Source: Bimuria novae-zelandiae CBS 107.79 (taxonomy: Eukaryota; Ascomycota; Dothideomycetes; Pleosporales; Didymosphaeriaceae). From it: a stretch of DNA of 64,000 bases. This document shows, piece by piece, positions 21,059-30,835 of this stretch. Made by a program: the position numbers and the translations under genes. The stretch spans positions 474,148 to 538,147 of the forward strand of contig ML976666.1 of assembly GCA_010015655.1 (NCBI GenBank), in the 5' to 3' direction. Within the stretch, counting starts at the first letter, position 1, and each line of letters begins with the position of its first letter. The notes beneath the pieces are model-generated. The model was not told where the DNA came from. It ran no database searches and saw only the letters and a program-made list of their open reading frames with translations.

Positions 21059-21775
21059 ATGGCGACTTCCCGGCAACTACTTATCAGCGCCCTTGCGCTA
21101 ACCTTACCACGCCACATATCCGCCCTCCCTCCTGTGGAAATCGAGCTTCTCGCACCAACCTGCTCCTCTTATCCCTCATATAACGCCACCACCAACATCG
21201 CCGGGCCCTGGAAAGTCGTCGCCGACTCGACCGGCACCTCCATCGACGGCGGAGGCGCTAGCATCGTATCCTTCACCAACGACGGCAAAGATCGCTACGG
21301 CTTTGTGCGTCCCCTTTCACTGCTCGAACATGTTCCATCATGATTAGGCTGAGCGCTAACATTGTGGCCGCAATAGATCACACTCCCCCAGCCCAATCCT
21401 AACTTCGGTGCCATCGCGCCCCAAATCACCCTCCGCTGCACGCAGGACAGCCTCCAGGCTGAGTTGCGGGGCGATTGGGTCGACGTGAGCATTGCGGCGG
21501 ACGAAAATTGGCAGCATTCGTTGGCGTTTGGGCTGCCGGAGGAGGGCATTAAGGTGCAGCCGTATGCGCATGTTATGAATGGGACGAGGGTGCCAGGGGT
21601 ATACCTTGGCGCAAAGGATAGCACGGAGTGGTTCTTCAAGCACAATTGGGGCGGGAACGCGGGGGAGTACTTTTTGCTGCGGTGGCAAGAAGGGAGTGTA
21701 GGTGTGGAGCAGAGGGAGGATGGGCCGGTGGTGGATGACAGGGATTGGGCGGGGTTCTTGAAGGTTGGGAGTTGA
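21059..21775 (+). CDS. Secreted hypothetical protein, 214 aa
   Basis: Exons 21059-21304 and 21377-21775 (72-nt intron, donor GTGCGT, acceptor CAATAG) give 215 codons. ATG 21059 opens a signal peptide (MATSRQLLISALALTLPRHI, cleavage likely after SALP). The mature protein has two clear cysteines (APTCSSYPS and LRCTQDS) that could form one disulfide, one N-glycosylation site in each half (YNATTN, MNGTRV) and a tryptophan-rich C-terminal part with TEWFFKHNWGGNAGEYF. Size and secretion fit an effector-like or cell-wall protein, but I do not recognise a family. An earlier ATG at 20792 in the same frame is unlikely because it would bury the signal peptide. Confidence 0.65.
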
Positions 21776-21887
21776 TATAGTCGCCGCCATCGGGCCAGAT
21801 TGAGCGATTTAGGTGAGACAAGAGATGTAGGATGAATAAAAGCTATCTCTATTGCATGGCACCCGCGTTCTCGATCATGTTGAGAGA

Positions 21888-22823
21888 CTACAACGTCGAC
21901 CACGCCGCATCGATAGGAAGAAGTGCACCATTGATCATCCGCGCCTCGTCTGATGCCAGAAATGCGATACCCTTCGCTACGTCTTCCGGAGTAACTATGG
22001 GCACATGCTGACCTTGCTCGTCCTTTGCAACGTGCAACTGCACCACTGGGCTGTCAACAATGTTAGCAGCGTTTGGCAAAGCAAGAAGTACTTACAAGAA
22101 GGCTCCGAACCCTGCTGGGTCGAAGCACTCCATGTTGACAGAATGCTGGATGTTCGTCGCGACGCCTGTAGTCCGATCAGTCGCGTCCCTCAGAAATGGA
22201 CCGGAGTAAACCTACCACCAGGTAGTACCGCATTGCACCTGATGTTGTCGCCATGAAACCGCCACGCAACGTTCTTCGTTGCACCAACCTGTCAAGATTA
22301 GCTCACTTCCCAGAACCACTCCCTTACAGAAAAGGTTACTTACAAGCCCATGTTTCGACGCCGTATACGCAATCCCCGACGCCGCGCCGCTCACACCTGC
22401 CTTACTCGCGACATTCACAATAGCGCCCTTCTTCTGCTCTTTCATCGCCGGCAACACCGCCGTCATAAGCCGCACAGGTACCGTCAGGTTGATAGCCATT
22501 ACTTTTTCCCACTCCACATCTTTCAGTGTGTCTGCGCTGGACCAGCCGTCCGAGATGCCTGCGCAATTGACGAGGACGTCTATCCGAGGGCCGAATATAG
22601 CGGTACACCTCGCAACAGCTTGCTCAGCGGCTGTGGGCTCAATCAGATCCGCCTGGTGGAACTCAAAAGGCTTATCCTTCACAGACTCTTCATGCTGGGT
22701 AAAAGGCGAGATGTCGATGCCGAAAACCTTGGCTTGGCGGTTGAGAAGGAGCTGTGTAGTTGCGAGACCGATTCCGGAGGAGCATCCGGTGATAATGACG
22801 ACTTTGCCGTCAAATGATGACAT
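21888..22823 (-). CDS. Short-chain dehydrogenase/reductase (SDR)
   Basis: Classical SDR of about 250 residues: cytosolic NAD(P)-dependent alcohol or keto-reductase, substrate unknown. From ATG 22823 it has the cofactor motif T-G-C-S-S-G-I-G (residues 12-19), D-x-x at the second strand (FGIDIS), N-C-A-G, N-V-A-S-K and the catalytic Y-T-A-S-K. Three introns (donors GTAAGT, GTAGGT and GTAAGT) join [38 protein letters not shown] and [13 protein letters not shown] into a continuous C-terminal half ending DAAWSTL. ASP after the first strand (GIDIS) hints at NAD(H), which is inference from the usual rule. The R-C-N-A-V-x-P-G motif is intact, so the gene looks functional. Confidence 0.88.
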
Positions 22824-23659
22824 TTTCTAGTTCTTGATTTGTAACTGTAGAATTTGTGAGAACTATTTTGTGGATAGTAGTGAAGAATACTGCGACTTTA
22901 TGTGCTTGTCGAAGAACGCGGCACAGAATTACGCAATGACACATACTCTCTAGCGGGGTTTCCCTACCGAACGCTAACGTGCCAATGAGGATACGGTCTA
23001 TACGGTGGTCGTTACCATGCACAGTCGGTGAGGAAATGTCTAGCCTTTATGCAGCATGTCGCAGTGTATCACAACACTATCCCGAAATAAGATGCAGGCA
23101 GGGGTGGGGGAATTCCCGAGGTTGTCCGACTGCCACGTGATGCAACACCGACCAGGGAAATGGAGCGGAAACTGAACAAAACACACGGAAGTCAGTTGCG
23201 ATTACTAGTTGATCGGAGAGAGAGAAAGACCGAGCCACAGTTGGTGGGAGATTAGGAGGTATTTAAGGCAAGGCTGTGTAGTGTTGTGGTAGGTATACAC
23301 GTGGCGGCGTTTAAGCTAACAGGACCAGCATCAACGTCCACCCGTACGAGTCTGCTACTACACGTCATGACCAACTTCAAGACCCCTAGAATAAAACCTT
23401 TGTGACCCGCAATGTCCACCGTCGTCCCTGTTCGGGCGGATCCAGTCGGCAAAGTCGAAGGGTTCATCCCCTTGCGAAAGGTAGACAATTATAGGGGCGA
23501 AGCTAGATTTTGTTGGAAGTAGATGCCCAAATTGAGAAGGAGACTGTTGCGTGCATCCTCTACAACATCTACGAACTCGTGTCCCTCCTCGAAGCCAACC
23601 GCGGTCTTGATTTCCACTGCAAACTCCCTGCCAAACCCGGCTAAGTTCTAAATTGATCC
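22824..23659. other. Intergenic plus unreadable 5' part of NmrA pseudogene
   Basis: The first 400 bp hold the SDR promoter. From about 23400 the plus strand has fragments that may be the lost N-terminal half of the NmrA-like pseudogene, but no frame is long or clear enough to claim. Confidence 0.4.
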
Positions 23660-24175
23660 AAGCCGCCGCGCGCTCTAGTATCATCTGCCGAACAAGATCC
23701 AACAATCATTCCCATTGCAGTGGTCAAGCTTGAAGCTATAGCAGCACTGCAGCAAACCGATCTGGAATGGATGGCCATCTGGCCCGGCCTTTGGATGGAG
23801 ATCATTATCGACAGTCTACCGACCCATCTCTGGGCCATTCCGCTCTTTGTCGATGTCAAGAACAACACCACGGGTGTCCATGCCGAGGGCAAAGGCAAGA
23901 TGACGCTAACATATTCCCGCGACATCTCAGAATACGTTGCTGCCAAACTCCTGGGTTTCGAGAAATGGGAGCAACGGTACTATATCTCCGGCGACATCGA
24001 GACGTGGAACGAGGTCGTTTCCGCGGCTGGAAAGGGTGTCAAATCCGACGTGTCGTGCAATTTGGTGGAAAGGTTGTAGAAAGGGCAAATGAGGGAGTTG
24101 CCGGGACATGTAGTGGCATATGAGATGTTCGGAGGGAGGCAGAGGGAGCACGCGTTTCAATGGTGCAGTCACTGA
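23660..24175 (+). pseudogene. NmrA / isoflavone-reductase-like pseudogene (C-terminal half)
   Basis: The plus strand codes for a recognisable C-terminal half of an NmrA-like NAD(P)-binding protein: LEAIAALQQTDLEWMAIWPG, then LFVDVKNNTTGVHAEGKGK, FTHT-like TLTYSRDISEYVAAKLLG and W-E-Q-R-Y-Y-I-S-G-D. The N-terminal dinucleotide-binding domain is absent. At 24077-24079 an in-frame TAG interrupts VERL; the same frame continues KGQMRELPGHVVAYEMFGG to TGA at 24175, as intact relatives do (LxKGQITELPxH). Loss of the N-terminus and the stop argue for a dead copy. An intact but quite different NmrA-like gene lies at 32936-33853. Confidence 0.65.
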
Positions 24176-25046
24176 CTTCAACGTAAGGACTGTTGTGGCT
24201 TGAGGAAGCGTGGAGGTTGGTCAAAGCGAAGGCGTAATATTGGGTCGAAAAAACCCCTGTTCGATTGATTTTAACGAAAAGATATCGTTCGAAGGCACAT
24301 GCTGGGACACTGGGAACCACCCTTTCCCTGTGATTCAGATAAGCTTTCGCGGCCCAACATGAGAGAATCTTGCCATACTCCCATCCCGATCCCAAGTTTA
24401 CTTCGTTTTTTTCTCGGTAGTCGAAGAATGATACAAGGAACTGCCGGGTCTCGAAGCGCGCTCCAAAGCCATCAACTCCAATTTCCAAATCAATAGGCAG
24501 CTAAGCACCTAGAGAGTGAAGCCAACAAGCCAAATTTTTGGATGCTCCTTGATCGATCCGGTAATCGTGAATTCGTTTTGATAAGATAAGTGAAGACACT
24601 CGCGTGTTCGACTGGATGTGACATTTTGCAAGAGTTTTGATGGAAAATGGATGCTTAGTGAAGTCAAAGTAGGAAAGACTGGGGGAGCGAGAGAAGGGGT
24701 TCAAGTTACAACCATGATATGGGGTGGTGGATGTAGCGCGGTTACTTCCGTTTCGCGCTTGTTGAGTGTACAAAAGCGGTAGGAGTATCGTGTGCACAGA
24801 CACGCTCCCAGGAGGCCTGATCGAAGGATGTCAAGGGTATGGTAAGCTTACTCGCTTTACATGGAAAGGCCCGTGGGAAGCCCTCCAACGCTAGTCCTGC
24901 ATGTTGATTCAAACTAGTGTAGGCACTGAGGCAATTATACGATATCCCATAACGGTCGGCAGCGGCCTGGAAGGATCAGAGAAAGCACCAGGAAATCGGA
25001 AACAATCCGCGCGATCCCGTCGCCCTTCACGTTGAGCGACAGTCAA
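24176..25046. other. Intergenic, no gene seen
   Basis: About 870 bp between convergent features. Short frames on both strands, no recognisable product, no repeat. Confidence 0.4.
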
Positions 25047-25736
25047 TCATTGTAAACCACATTTTGAATCCCGCGCTGAACACCCCGGCGAACCACTAAC
25101 GACATTGTAGAATCTAAATGTTGGCGCCTCTTCCGCAACCCAAATCAGCTTCTGTTCTTCATCAGACCACACCATCGCCGGTTCGTGAACAACATCCGGG
25201 TCCCAAAACTTATCATCGTTCTCGCACCCCTTTTCAATTGCCATTTCCGCCCTAAAATCATAGAACCTTGCAAACCTCGCACAGAATTTGTTCAGTACTT
25301 TGAACTCTGCCTTCCTCCAGTGATCAGAGCACTCATCCGCAAGGATCTGGAGCGTCACTGACTTTAAGTTTGGCATGTGTCTGGTCGCTTTGGGTATGAA
25401 CCCCCAGTCGCCCATGGTTCTTCTGTCGCTTGCTCCGAGGTAGATGAACGCGCGCAGATTCGAGGTGTGCAGAGCCGCGGGAGGCAAGCGTTCACTCTGT
25501 GCGTGGAACTGGACGTGGTCGTAGATAAGAAGTTTGGAACGCGTACGTGCGTAAAGGGTCAGTTCATCGTGGAGCTGGTGTGAGACGAGCAGAAGGTTTG
25601 TGGGTGGAACATCGGTGGCTCTGATTTGGAGTTGCGACATTCGCTGTTCTTCGAATGTTATGAGTGATTCCTCGTATATGAAGTCTCTCAGCTCCCGAGG
25701 AAGATGGAAGAAGGGGAATATATTCTGCATGGTCAT
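25047..25736 (-). CDS. Hypothetical protein with LPRELRDFIYE (F-box-like) start, 229 aa
   Basis: Opens with MTMQNIFPFFHLPRELRDF, the L-P-x-E-L-R-x-x-I-Y-E element that begins many fungal F-box-like or 2EXR-like proteins of unknown role. A leucine-rich part follows (TNLLLVSHQLHDELTLYART), then I-x-L-G-A and a PNLKSVTLQILADEC segment. The C-terminus, from KFWDPDVVHEPAMVWSDEE to GSARDSKCGLQ, looks irregular after FRFYNVV, and the last 15 residues may come from reading into a 3' intron or untranslated region. Such proteins occur in large, fast-changing families in Dothideomycetes. Substrate-receptor work in ubiquitin ligases is possible but not shown. Confidence 0.6.
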   Translation of the reverse strand: MTMQNIFPFFHLPRELRDFIYEESLITFEEQRMSQLQIRATDVPPTNLLLVSHQLHDELTLYARTRSKLLIYDHVQFHAQSERLPPAALHTSNLRAFIYLGASDRRTMGDWGFIPKATRHMPNLKSVTLQILADECSDHWRKAEFKVLNKFCARFARFYDFRAEMAIEKGCENDDKFWDPDVVHEPAMVWSDEEQKLIWVAEEAPTFRFYNVVSGSPGCSARDSKCGLQ

Positions 25737-26018
25737 GTTGGAATTGCCCAGACCAGACGGTATTGCACCTATGGCTCAAAAACGCAGTTCAAGTCGTCGA
25801 ACGTGGTGCGGGATGGGACGCGGCGGAGGTGTAAGCTTACGGTTTTACAGTGAGGTGACTCAATTTGCGGCTGAAAGCCAACTCGGAGCAAGTCCGCTTC
25901 GCTCTGATTGGTCCACCCTGGCATTTGGGCAGTCTTCTTCGAAAGGATGGATCACAGTCTAATTCTACCTTCTTGCTATGTACATATTGGAGTCCTCAGC
26001 TTATCTCTATAAATCTTT

Positions 26019-27017
26019 CTACATGCTCGCAAACGTGACCCCAGGCGCAGCACCACATTCTCCCCACTCCGGCTGACATCCATACGCTGGCCTGCAATAA
26101 TCATCCTGATTTCCGCACCATCCGTAACTCGAGCAACACCTTCCAAAGGTACTTCCCGTACAACCGAATCCATTTCCACATTGCCCGTTCGTACTGACTG
26201 GTACTGTAGGAGTAGGCGCCGCGGAGCTATACGTGCTACTTGAACTGGGGCTCGGACTTGGGCTTGGGCTTGGGGTAGGTGTTGGCGTTCGAGTAGGGAC
26301 CAGGATAGACGAAGAGGAGGCTATAGGTGGCGAGCCACCGCATGTGCCGAAGCCGGAGCGGCAGCCTGTGCCGCAGTAGTCGAGCCCATTTCCGCACCAA
26401 TACCATTCTGAGCAGCAATTTCCGAATGCAGAGCCCGCGCAGGTAGTCGAATTACCGCAAAGGCCGTTCGTTGAGACGATCAGGGTACCTGACGGGAGGG
26501 GTGGTGAAACGGTTGAGCTCGAGGAGATGACGGAGGAAGATGAGATTGTGGCCGACGTCGAAGAAGTAGACGGTGAGGGTGTTGGAGTAGGAGTAGGAGT
26601 AGGAGTAGGAGTAGGAGTAGGAGTAGGAGTAGGAGTAGGAGTAGGCTTTGGCGTTGGCGTTGGCGTAGGTGTCTCAATAGGAGCGTCGCCACATCTGCCA
26701 TAATCCGGCTGACAGCCTACGAGTGCATTACAATACTCGAAACCGGTGCCACACCATCCGTAAGAGGAACAGCATTGATTGCTGGCGCATCTTTGGTTCC
26801 CGCCCTCGGGACCACAACGACCACCTGCCTGACGGGAGAACAAGAGATGGAAAAGTGGATTGAGTGTGGTTGCGTTTCTTTGCTGTAACCGTTGTATTGA
26901 TGCGGGTGTAAGTCCTAGAGGAGCACGAGGCGCGTGGAGGCCGGCGTAAGTATTCGCAGAAGCTCCTGTGAGGCCAAAAGCTCCTGCTATGATAAGGGAT
27001 AGCCACATGATGCTCAC
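26019..27017 (-). CDS. Secreted chitin-binding protein with three CBM18 (hevein-type) domains
   Basis: 332 residues, single exon. A signal peptide (MSIMWLSLIIAGAFGLTGAS) precedes a spacer with a possible basic cleavage region, then three hevein-like CBM18 modules at about 64-110, 182-227 and 275-322. Each keeps the eight cysteines and the chitin-contact residues S-x-x-G-W/Y-C-G, for example C-C-S-S-Y-G-W-C-G and C-C-S-E-W-Y-W-C-G. Modules 1 and 2 are joined by a Thr-Pro linker (residues 115-150) coded by a hexanucleotide microsatellite; modules 2 and 3 by a Pro/Ser/Thr linker. There is no catalytic domain, so it is lectin-like: such proteins bind fungal cell-wall chitin or mask it from plant chitinases and receptors. 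Role in infection is inference. Confidence 0.88.
   Translation of the reverse strand: MSIMWLSLIIAGAFGLTGASANTYAGLHAPRAPLGLTPASIQRLQQRNATTLNPLFHLLFSRQAGGRCGPEGGNQRCASNQCCSSYGWCGTGFEYCNALVGCQPDYGRCGDAPIETPTPTPTPKPTPTPTPTPTPTPTPTPTPTPTPSPSTSSTSATISSSSVISSSSTVSPPLPSGTLIVSTNGLCGNSTTCAGSAFGNCCSEWYWCGNGLDYCGTGCRSGFGTCGGSPPIASSSSILVPTRTPTPTPSPSPSPSPSSSSTYSSAAPTPTVPVSTNGQCGNGFGCTGSTFGRCCSSYGWCGNQDDYCRPAYGCQPEWGECGAAPGVTFASM
26584..26645. repeat. Hexanucleotide microsatellite (GGAGTA)n in coding sequence
   Basis: About ten perfect copies of GGAGTA on the plus strand, equal to ACTCCT on the coding strand, which reads Thr-Pro per unit. The repeat lies wholly in the linker between CBM18 modules 1 and 2, so gain or loss of units changes linker length without shifting the frame. 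Confidence 0.95.
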
Positions 27018-28624
27018 GAATAAGGGAACGTCTGTTGAAACGAAAGGGAGGGGGTTTGGTGATTCTTAAAGGAAGAACAGTGGAGCTTGCAATAGCGATG
27101 AGTGCCGCATGAGACAGCGCGGTATCTAAGAAGAGGATAACGTAGAGAAAGAGATTGTATTTCCTCGGGATGACTGCGCCTGAACATGTGCGCGAGGCCT
27201 TGCGTGAATGTAAAGAATTGCCCGATCTCATAAAGTATGGTTACCAAGCCGGAAATACAGTTGCCATGCAGAATCACGGTCACATAAGGAAAGAACATAT
27301 TCCGATGTTATTGATCAATATCGGGCACGGCGTGAGTGCGTTGAGTGTGTGGGGCCTCTTGTCAGTCTGTCGACCCTTCCATCGCTGCTCATACCGCGCA
27401 GAATGAGTTCTGCTTTCTTTTCCGGTAGCCCTAAATATAATTGGTTATACCTATGTTGAAACATCGTGAGAATCCGTTATGTGTGGTGGCATCGCGATTC
27501 CTGGTACCGACTTGCAGAGCTGATGTGCAAACATGCATCACCGCACCATCCCGACCACCAGGTGGGGCTCCTACAGCTTCTTTGAGTATACAGGGGCCGT
27601 TGGCATCAAATATAAATCCATTTGCGTCGGAAGGGAGCGTTGTGGCGCCTAAATGCGCTGCCGAGGGATCCAACCGCGATAATTGCCGGCCCTAGAATAT
27701 CGCGTGGGAATCGGCAGCAAAACGTGTGCAGACGTGCGAGAATCCTTTCAGGAAAATCTGCGCATGTTCTCTGCAAGGTACACCTTCTGTCGAAGCATTA
27801 AATGGACAGATGACAAAGGATGTCGGGTGCGATTGAAACATCGTGAATGCTCATAGCTGCGGCCGATTGCGGTTTCAAAGATGTGGTTTGACTTAAGCCA
27901 CTATATCCTGTTCTCGGGACAACAACTTGGCAAGATCGTTTCATTGCAAACTGGCTCGTATTTAGAAAGAAAATCCGGTTGTTGAAAGATGCTCGACATG
28001 ATGCCAAGGATTATCAAAGTGATCAGCGCACCAGCTCTTCGAAGCACGTGGATTCGCCTGGGGATAATTCCCAGTGATTCGTGACAGCAAGTTTTCCCAT
28101 CGTTGCGCGAGATAACTGGCTTATCTCATCGGAATTCGAAACCGTCAGAATTTTGTTTCTCTCCATGGCTAAAGAACCTCTTCTAGGCAGCAGCGCGCGC
28201 GCAAGGCGGCAATTTTCCTTGCGGTGCGGTGGGGGTTAGCTTTGAGTGTTGAACCGCCGCCTGGTCAAGTGCTTCGTACCCTAAGACAAAATAATCTTCG
28301 CCAGAGATTACCCTGCGGGTCGATATGGAGTACCCTTCAACTTGGGATGCAAGGGGCGGATGTTCATCAGGCGAGACAAATGTTGTGACGCTATTTCACA
28401 CGCGCTAAACTTAGCCCGCGGGCGTCGACCATCTCACGTGACGCCATCCCCACCCGAGCAGCTGGGCAAATGCGCCTCAGCATCGCCATTTCCACGATGT
28501 CTACAACTTCACTGGGATCTTCTGTCACACCCATCCGCGTACCGTTGGTATCGTGCACCGACCATACCTAGGTAAAGCGACAAGGCAACTGGGCCTGGAG
28601 AACGGATCTCGTTTCAAAGACAAC
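27018..28624. other. 1.6-kb intergenic stretch, no gene seen
   Basis: Promoter of the CBM18 gene and a long gene-free part. A minus-strand frame at 27431-27673 has protein-like composition (ANGFIFDANGPCILKEAVG) but no start context or homology that I recognise. Near 28190 there is a short GC-rich patch (CAGCGCGCGCGCAAGG). Confidence 0.4.
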
Positions 28625-30387
28625 ATGTTCTTCACCCAGTTGCCGGCAGAGCTTATCTGTCACATTATTGACTCGGTCGTTCAAGGCAATGATCCATCGC
28701 AATACATTAGAATACGGGAAGCCAACCGTAAGTAATCGCTCAAAACCTTGAAAAGTCTGCGTGCAAACGAGTTGACACAGGCTAGATTTCTTCGAGAAGG
28801 AGGCCACGGAGAGGATTGCTCGAAGACTGTTGGACGATCACCAATCTTTAGGCATCGGCGCTTCAGATGCACCGCAGAGCTTCAAGTGTTGTCTTCTTCG
28901 CGAAATGATCAAATCCCCGGGCGCAAAAAGTCACTGCTTGATCTAGCAGATCTATGCCATTGCGGAGCGGTTTCGGGAGTGTGAAATGTTGCAGCACTGC
29001 AAGGCTGTTAACTTCTCACCTCCGGAAGACTGGATCTCAAGAATATGCGACGTAATGGCTACGGGACGACGTCTCGAACACTGTCCTTGGGGCAAGGACG
29101 ACCGAGAATGTGGTATAATCTCATTTGAGACAGGGTCAATCACTGCTCTGGTAGTTGCGATTCAATTGCGGCGAGAAGATCTCGTTCTGTCATTACTACG
29201 CCAATCTTTGAACTGGTTGGAAAGCAATGAAGAATGTCCTTTTATGTGGTGTACTCCATTGCAAAACGCTTGCCGGGACGGGCCAGCGAGATGTTATCCT
29301 CTACTTGATAGTATCGATCAGAGGTCAACAGTCCAGACTCGAGGAACTCGCACTGCAAGCTGAGGAAAGGGATCGAACACGCAACAGTCAGATTGTTGGT
29401 TTTGTTCGAGAGGACATTGACACTCACCGCTTAGATGACTTCGGAAGAATGTGAGTGTTCTCAAGCTGGTCCTAATGCTTGAATGATTAGCTCTACTTTT
29501 GGAAGCTGGCCGATCATAACAGGACCACAAGCCAGGATGTAAAAGCCATCTTAATATGGGCTGCTGAATACAGCGAGTTTGAATTATTGTCCGATCTGAA
29601 CAACACATTCCACGAGTTGCTACTACCAGATTTCGTGCCACCCCGCTCGTATCTGAGACTCATGTTTCGGTGCGCAGTGAAGTCAAAACACCACTTTTTG
29701 GTTCAAGAAATTATTGCGAAAACAGCTAGCGAATGTCCACCTGGTCTGGATCGACTATGGCATTTCGAAGAGCACTTTGATACAGCTGTGAAAGCTGGCG
29801 ATACCAACCTATGTGCGAGACTGCTTGATCTTGATGGTGTAGAAGATTACATCGGGGGACTGTCTTCTGAAGACTACAGAAATTTCAAGTATGGTCTTGC
29901 CAACTCCGCCCTCGCAAGCACTCTAAGGCTATTGGTCGAACGGGGCATCTATCGTGGAGGGGATATCAGAAATTTTGTCATAGGGTGCTGCGTGGTGCCA
30001 TCGATTTGGTTGCTTATACGGTCTCCATGGGGTGGGATCTAATGTGCAAAGATCCTACTCAACTGCGTATTTTCGCTATCCTCGCAGCCATTCGACGAGG
30101 CGACGTGAAAATGGTCAAGTATCTCCTGTAGACATACAACTTTAGCTTGCAGAAGTCTGGAGATCTCGTCGCATTGCTACGCTGTGGTACAACGTTTTTT
30201 GACTGCAGCTATAGACAGTGGCAGCGTCGAAATGACGCAGCTTATTTGGAATAACAATCCAGCCGCTGAGGCAGCCACTTTATCCCGCGGCCGCGAACAC
30301 TTCTCACGAACAACACGACGATCACGCCAAGACCTTCTTTATGAGCGCGGAACAGAGCTCTGCAACTTGAATTATCGGACTCAGTGA
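28625..30387 (+). pseudogene. F-box / ankyrin-repeat-like pseudogene
   Basis: ATG 28625 starts MFFTQLPAELICHIIDSV, an F-box-like opening. Helical, ankyrin-like pieces follow in changing frames: SFKCCLLREMIKSPGAK, a TAG in LI*QIYAIAERFREC, then ISRICDVMATGRRLE and TALVVAIQLRREDLVLSLLR. At about 29290 CTPLQNACRDG must change frame to continue as QRDVILYLI. An apparently normal intron (donor GTGAGT at about 29451, acceptor TTAG at about 29490) leads to KAILIWAAEYSEFELLSDL and a long clean frame to about 29990, after which GAIDLVAYTVSMGWDLMC, FAILAAIRRGDVKMVKYLL and FLTAAIDSGSVEMTQLIW lie in other frames with stops between them. At least three frame changes and two stops are seen, so this is a decayed gene. 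Family naming rests on helix pattern and A-A-x-x-G-x-x-x-x-x-x-L-L repeats only. Confidence 0.6.
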
Positions 30388-30835
30388 CATATCTTTAATA
30401 AATGTGCGCCTCAGTGGAAGGTAGACCAAGTGCTGAAGACAGTACTGAATCTGTAGCTCGATGGGTAAACAAATCACCGGGGTTATGGTTATCTAGCTGA
30501 CGGACAATCGTTTTAGGCGTTGAGAATGTACATGACATGATGTTCTTCGAGACTTCTACCAGGGTCGCAGTCCCCTGCGCCACATGCAATAGGGTTATTA
30601 CCACTGCTGAAATCCGTTGGGTTTCGGGATTACAGCGTCTGTTTACTACGTTATACTGTAGCTAGGACAAGTTGTGAAGGACCCAAAGATTGAATGAAGA
30701 AACGTTGAAGCCTTCAAACGGTATTCACCTAACCGCTTTCGGCTAGCTCCACTAATATTCCTCAGAAACTCACACGAGCATTCACTCCTCGACAACCAAC
30801 CCTAGCACGCACATCTTGAAGTTTTTCAGCAAACA
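30388..30835. other. Intergenic, promoter of TrhO-like gene
   Basis: About 450 bp; a pyrimidine- and A-rich leader precedes the ATG at 30836. No other feature is seen. Confidence 0.4.

Noticed and set aside
21059..21775. Secreted protein as a RiPP precursor for the UstYa-like oxidase
   Set aside because: No repeated core peptides and no regular Kex2-type KR/RR sites are present.
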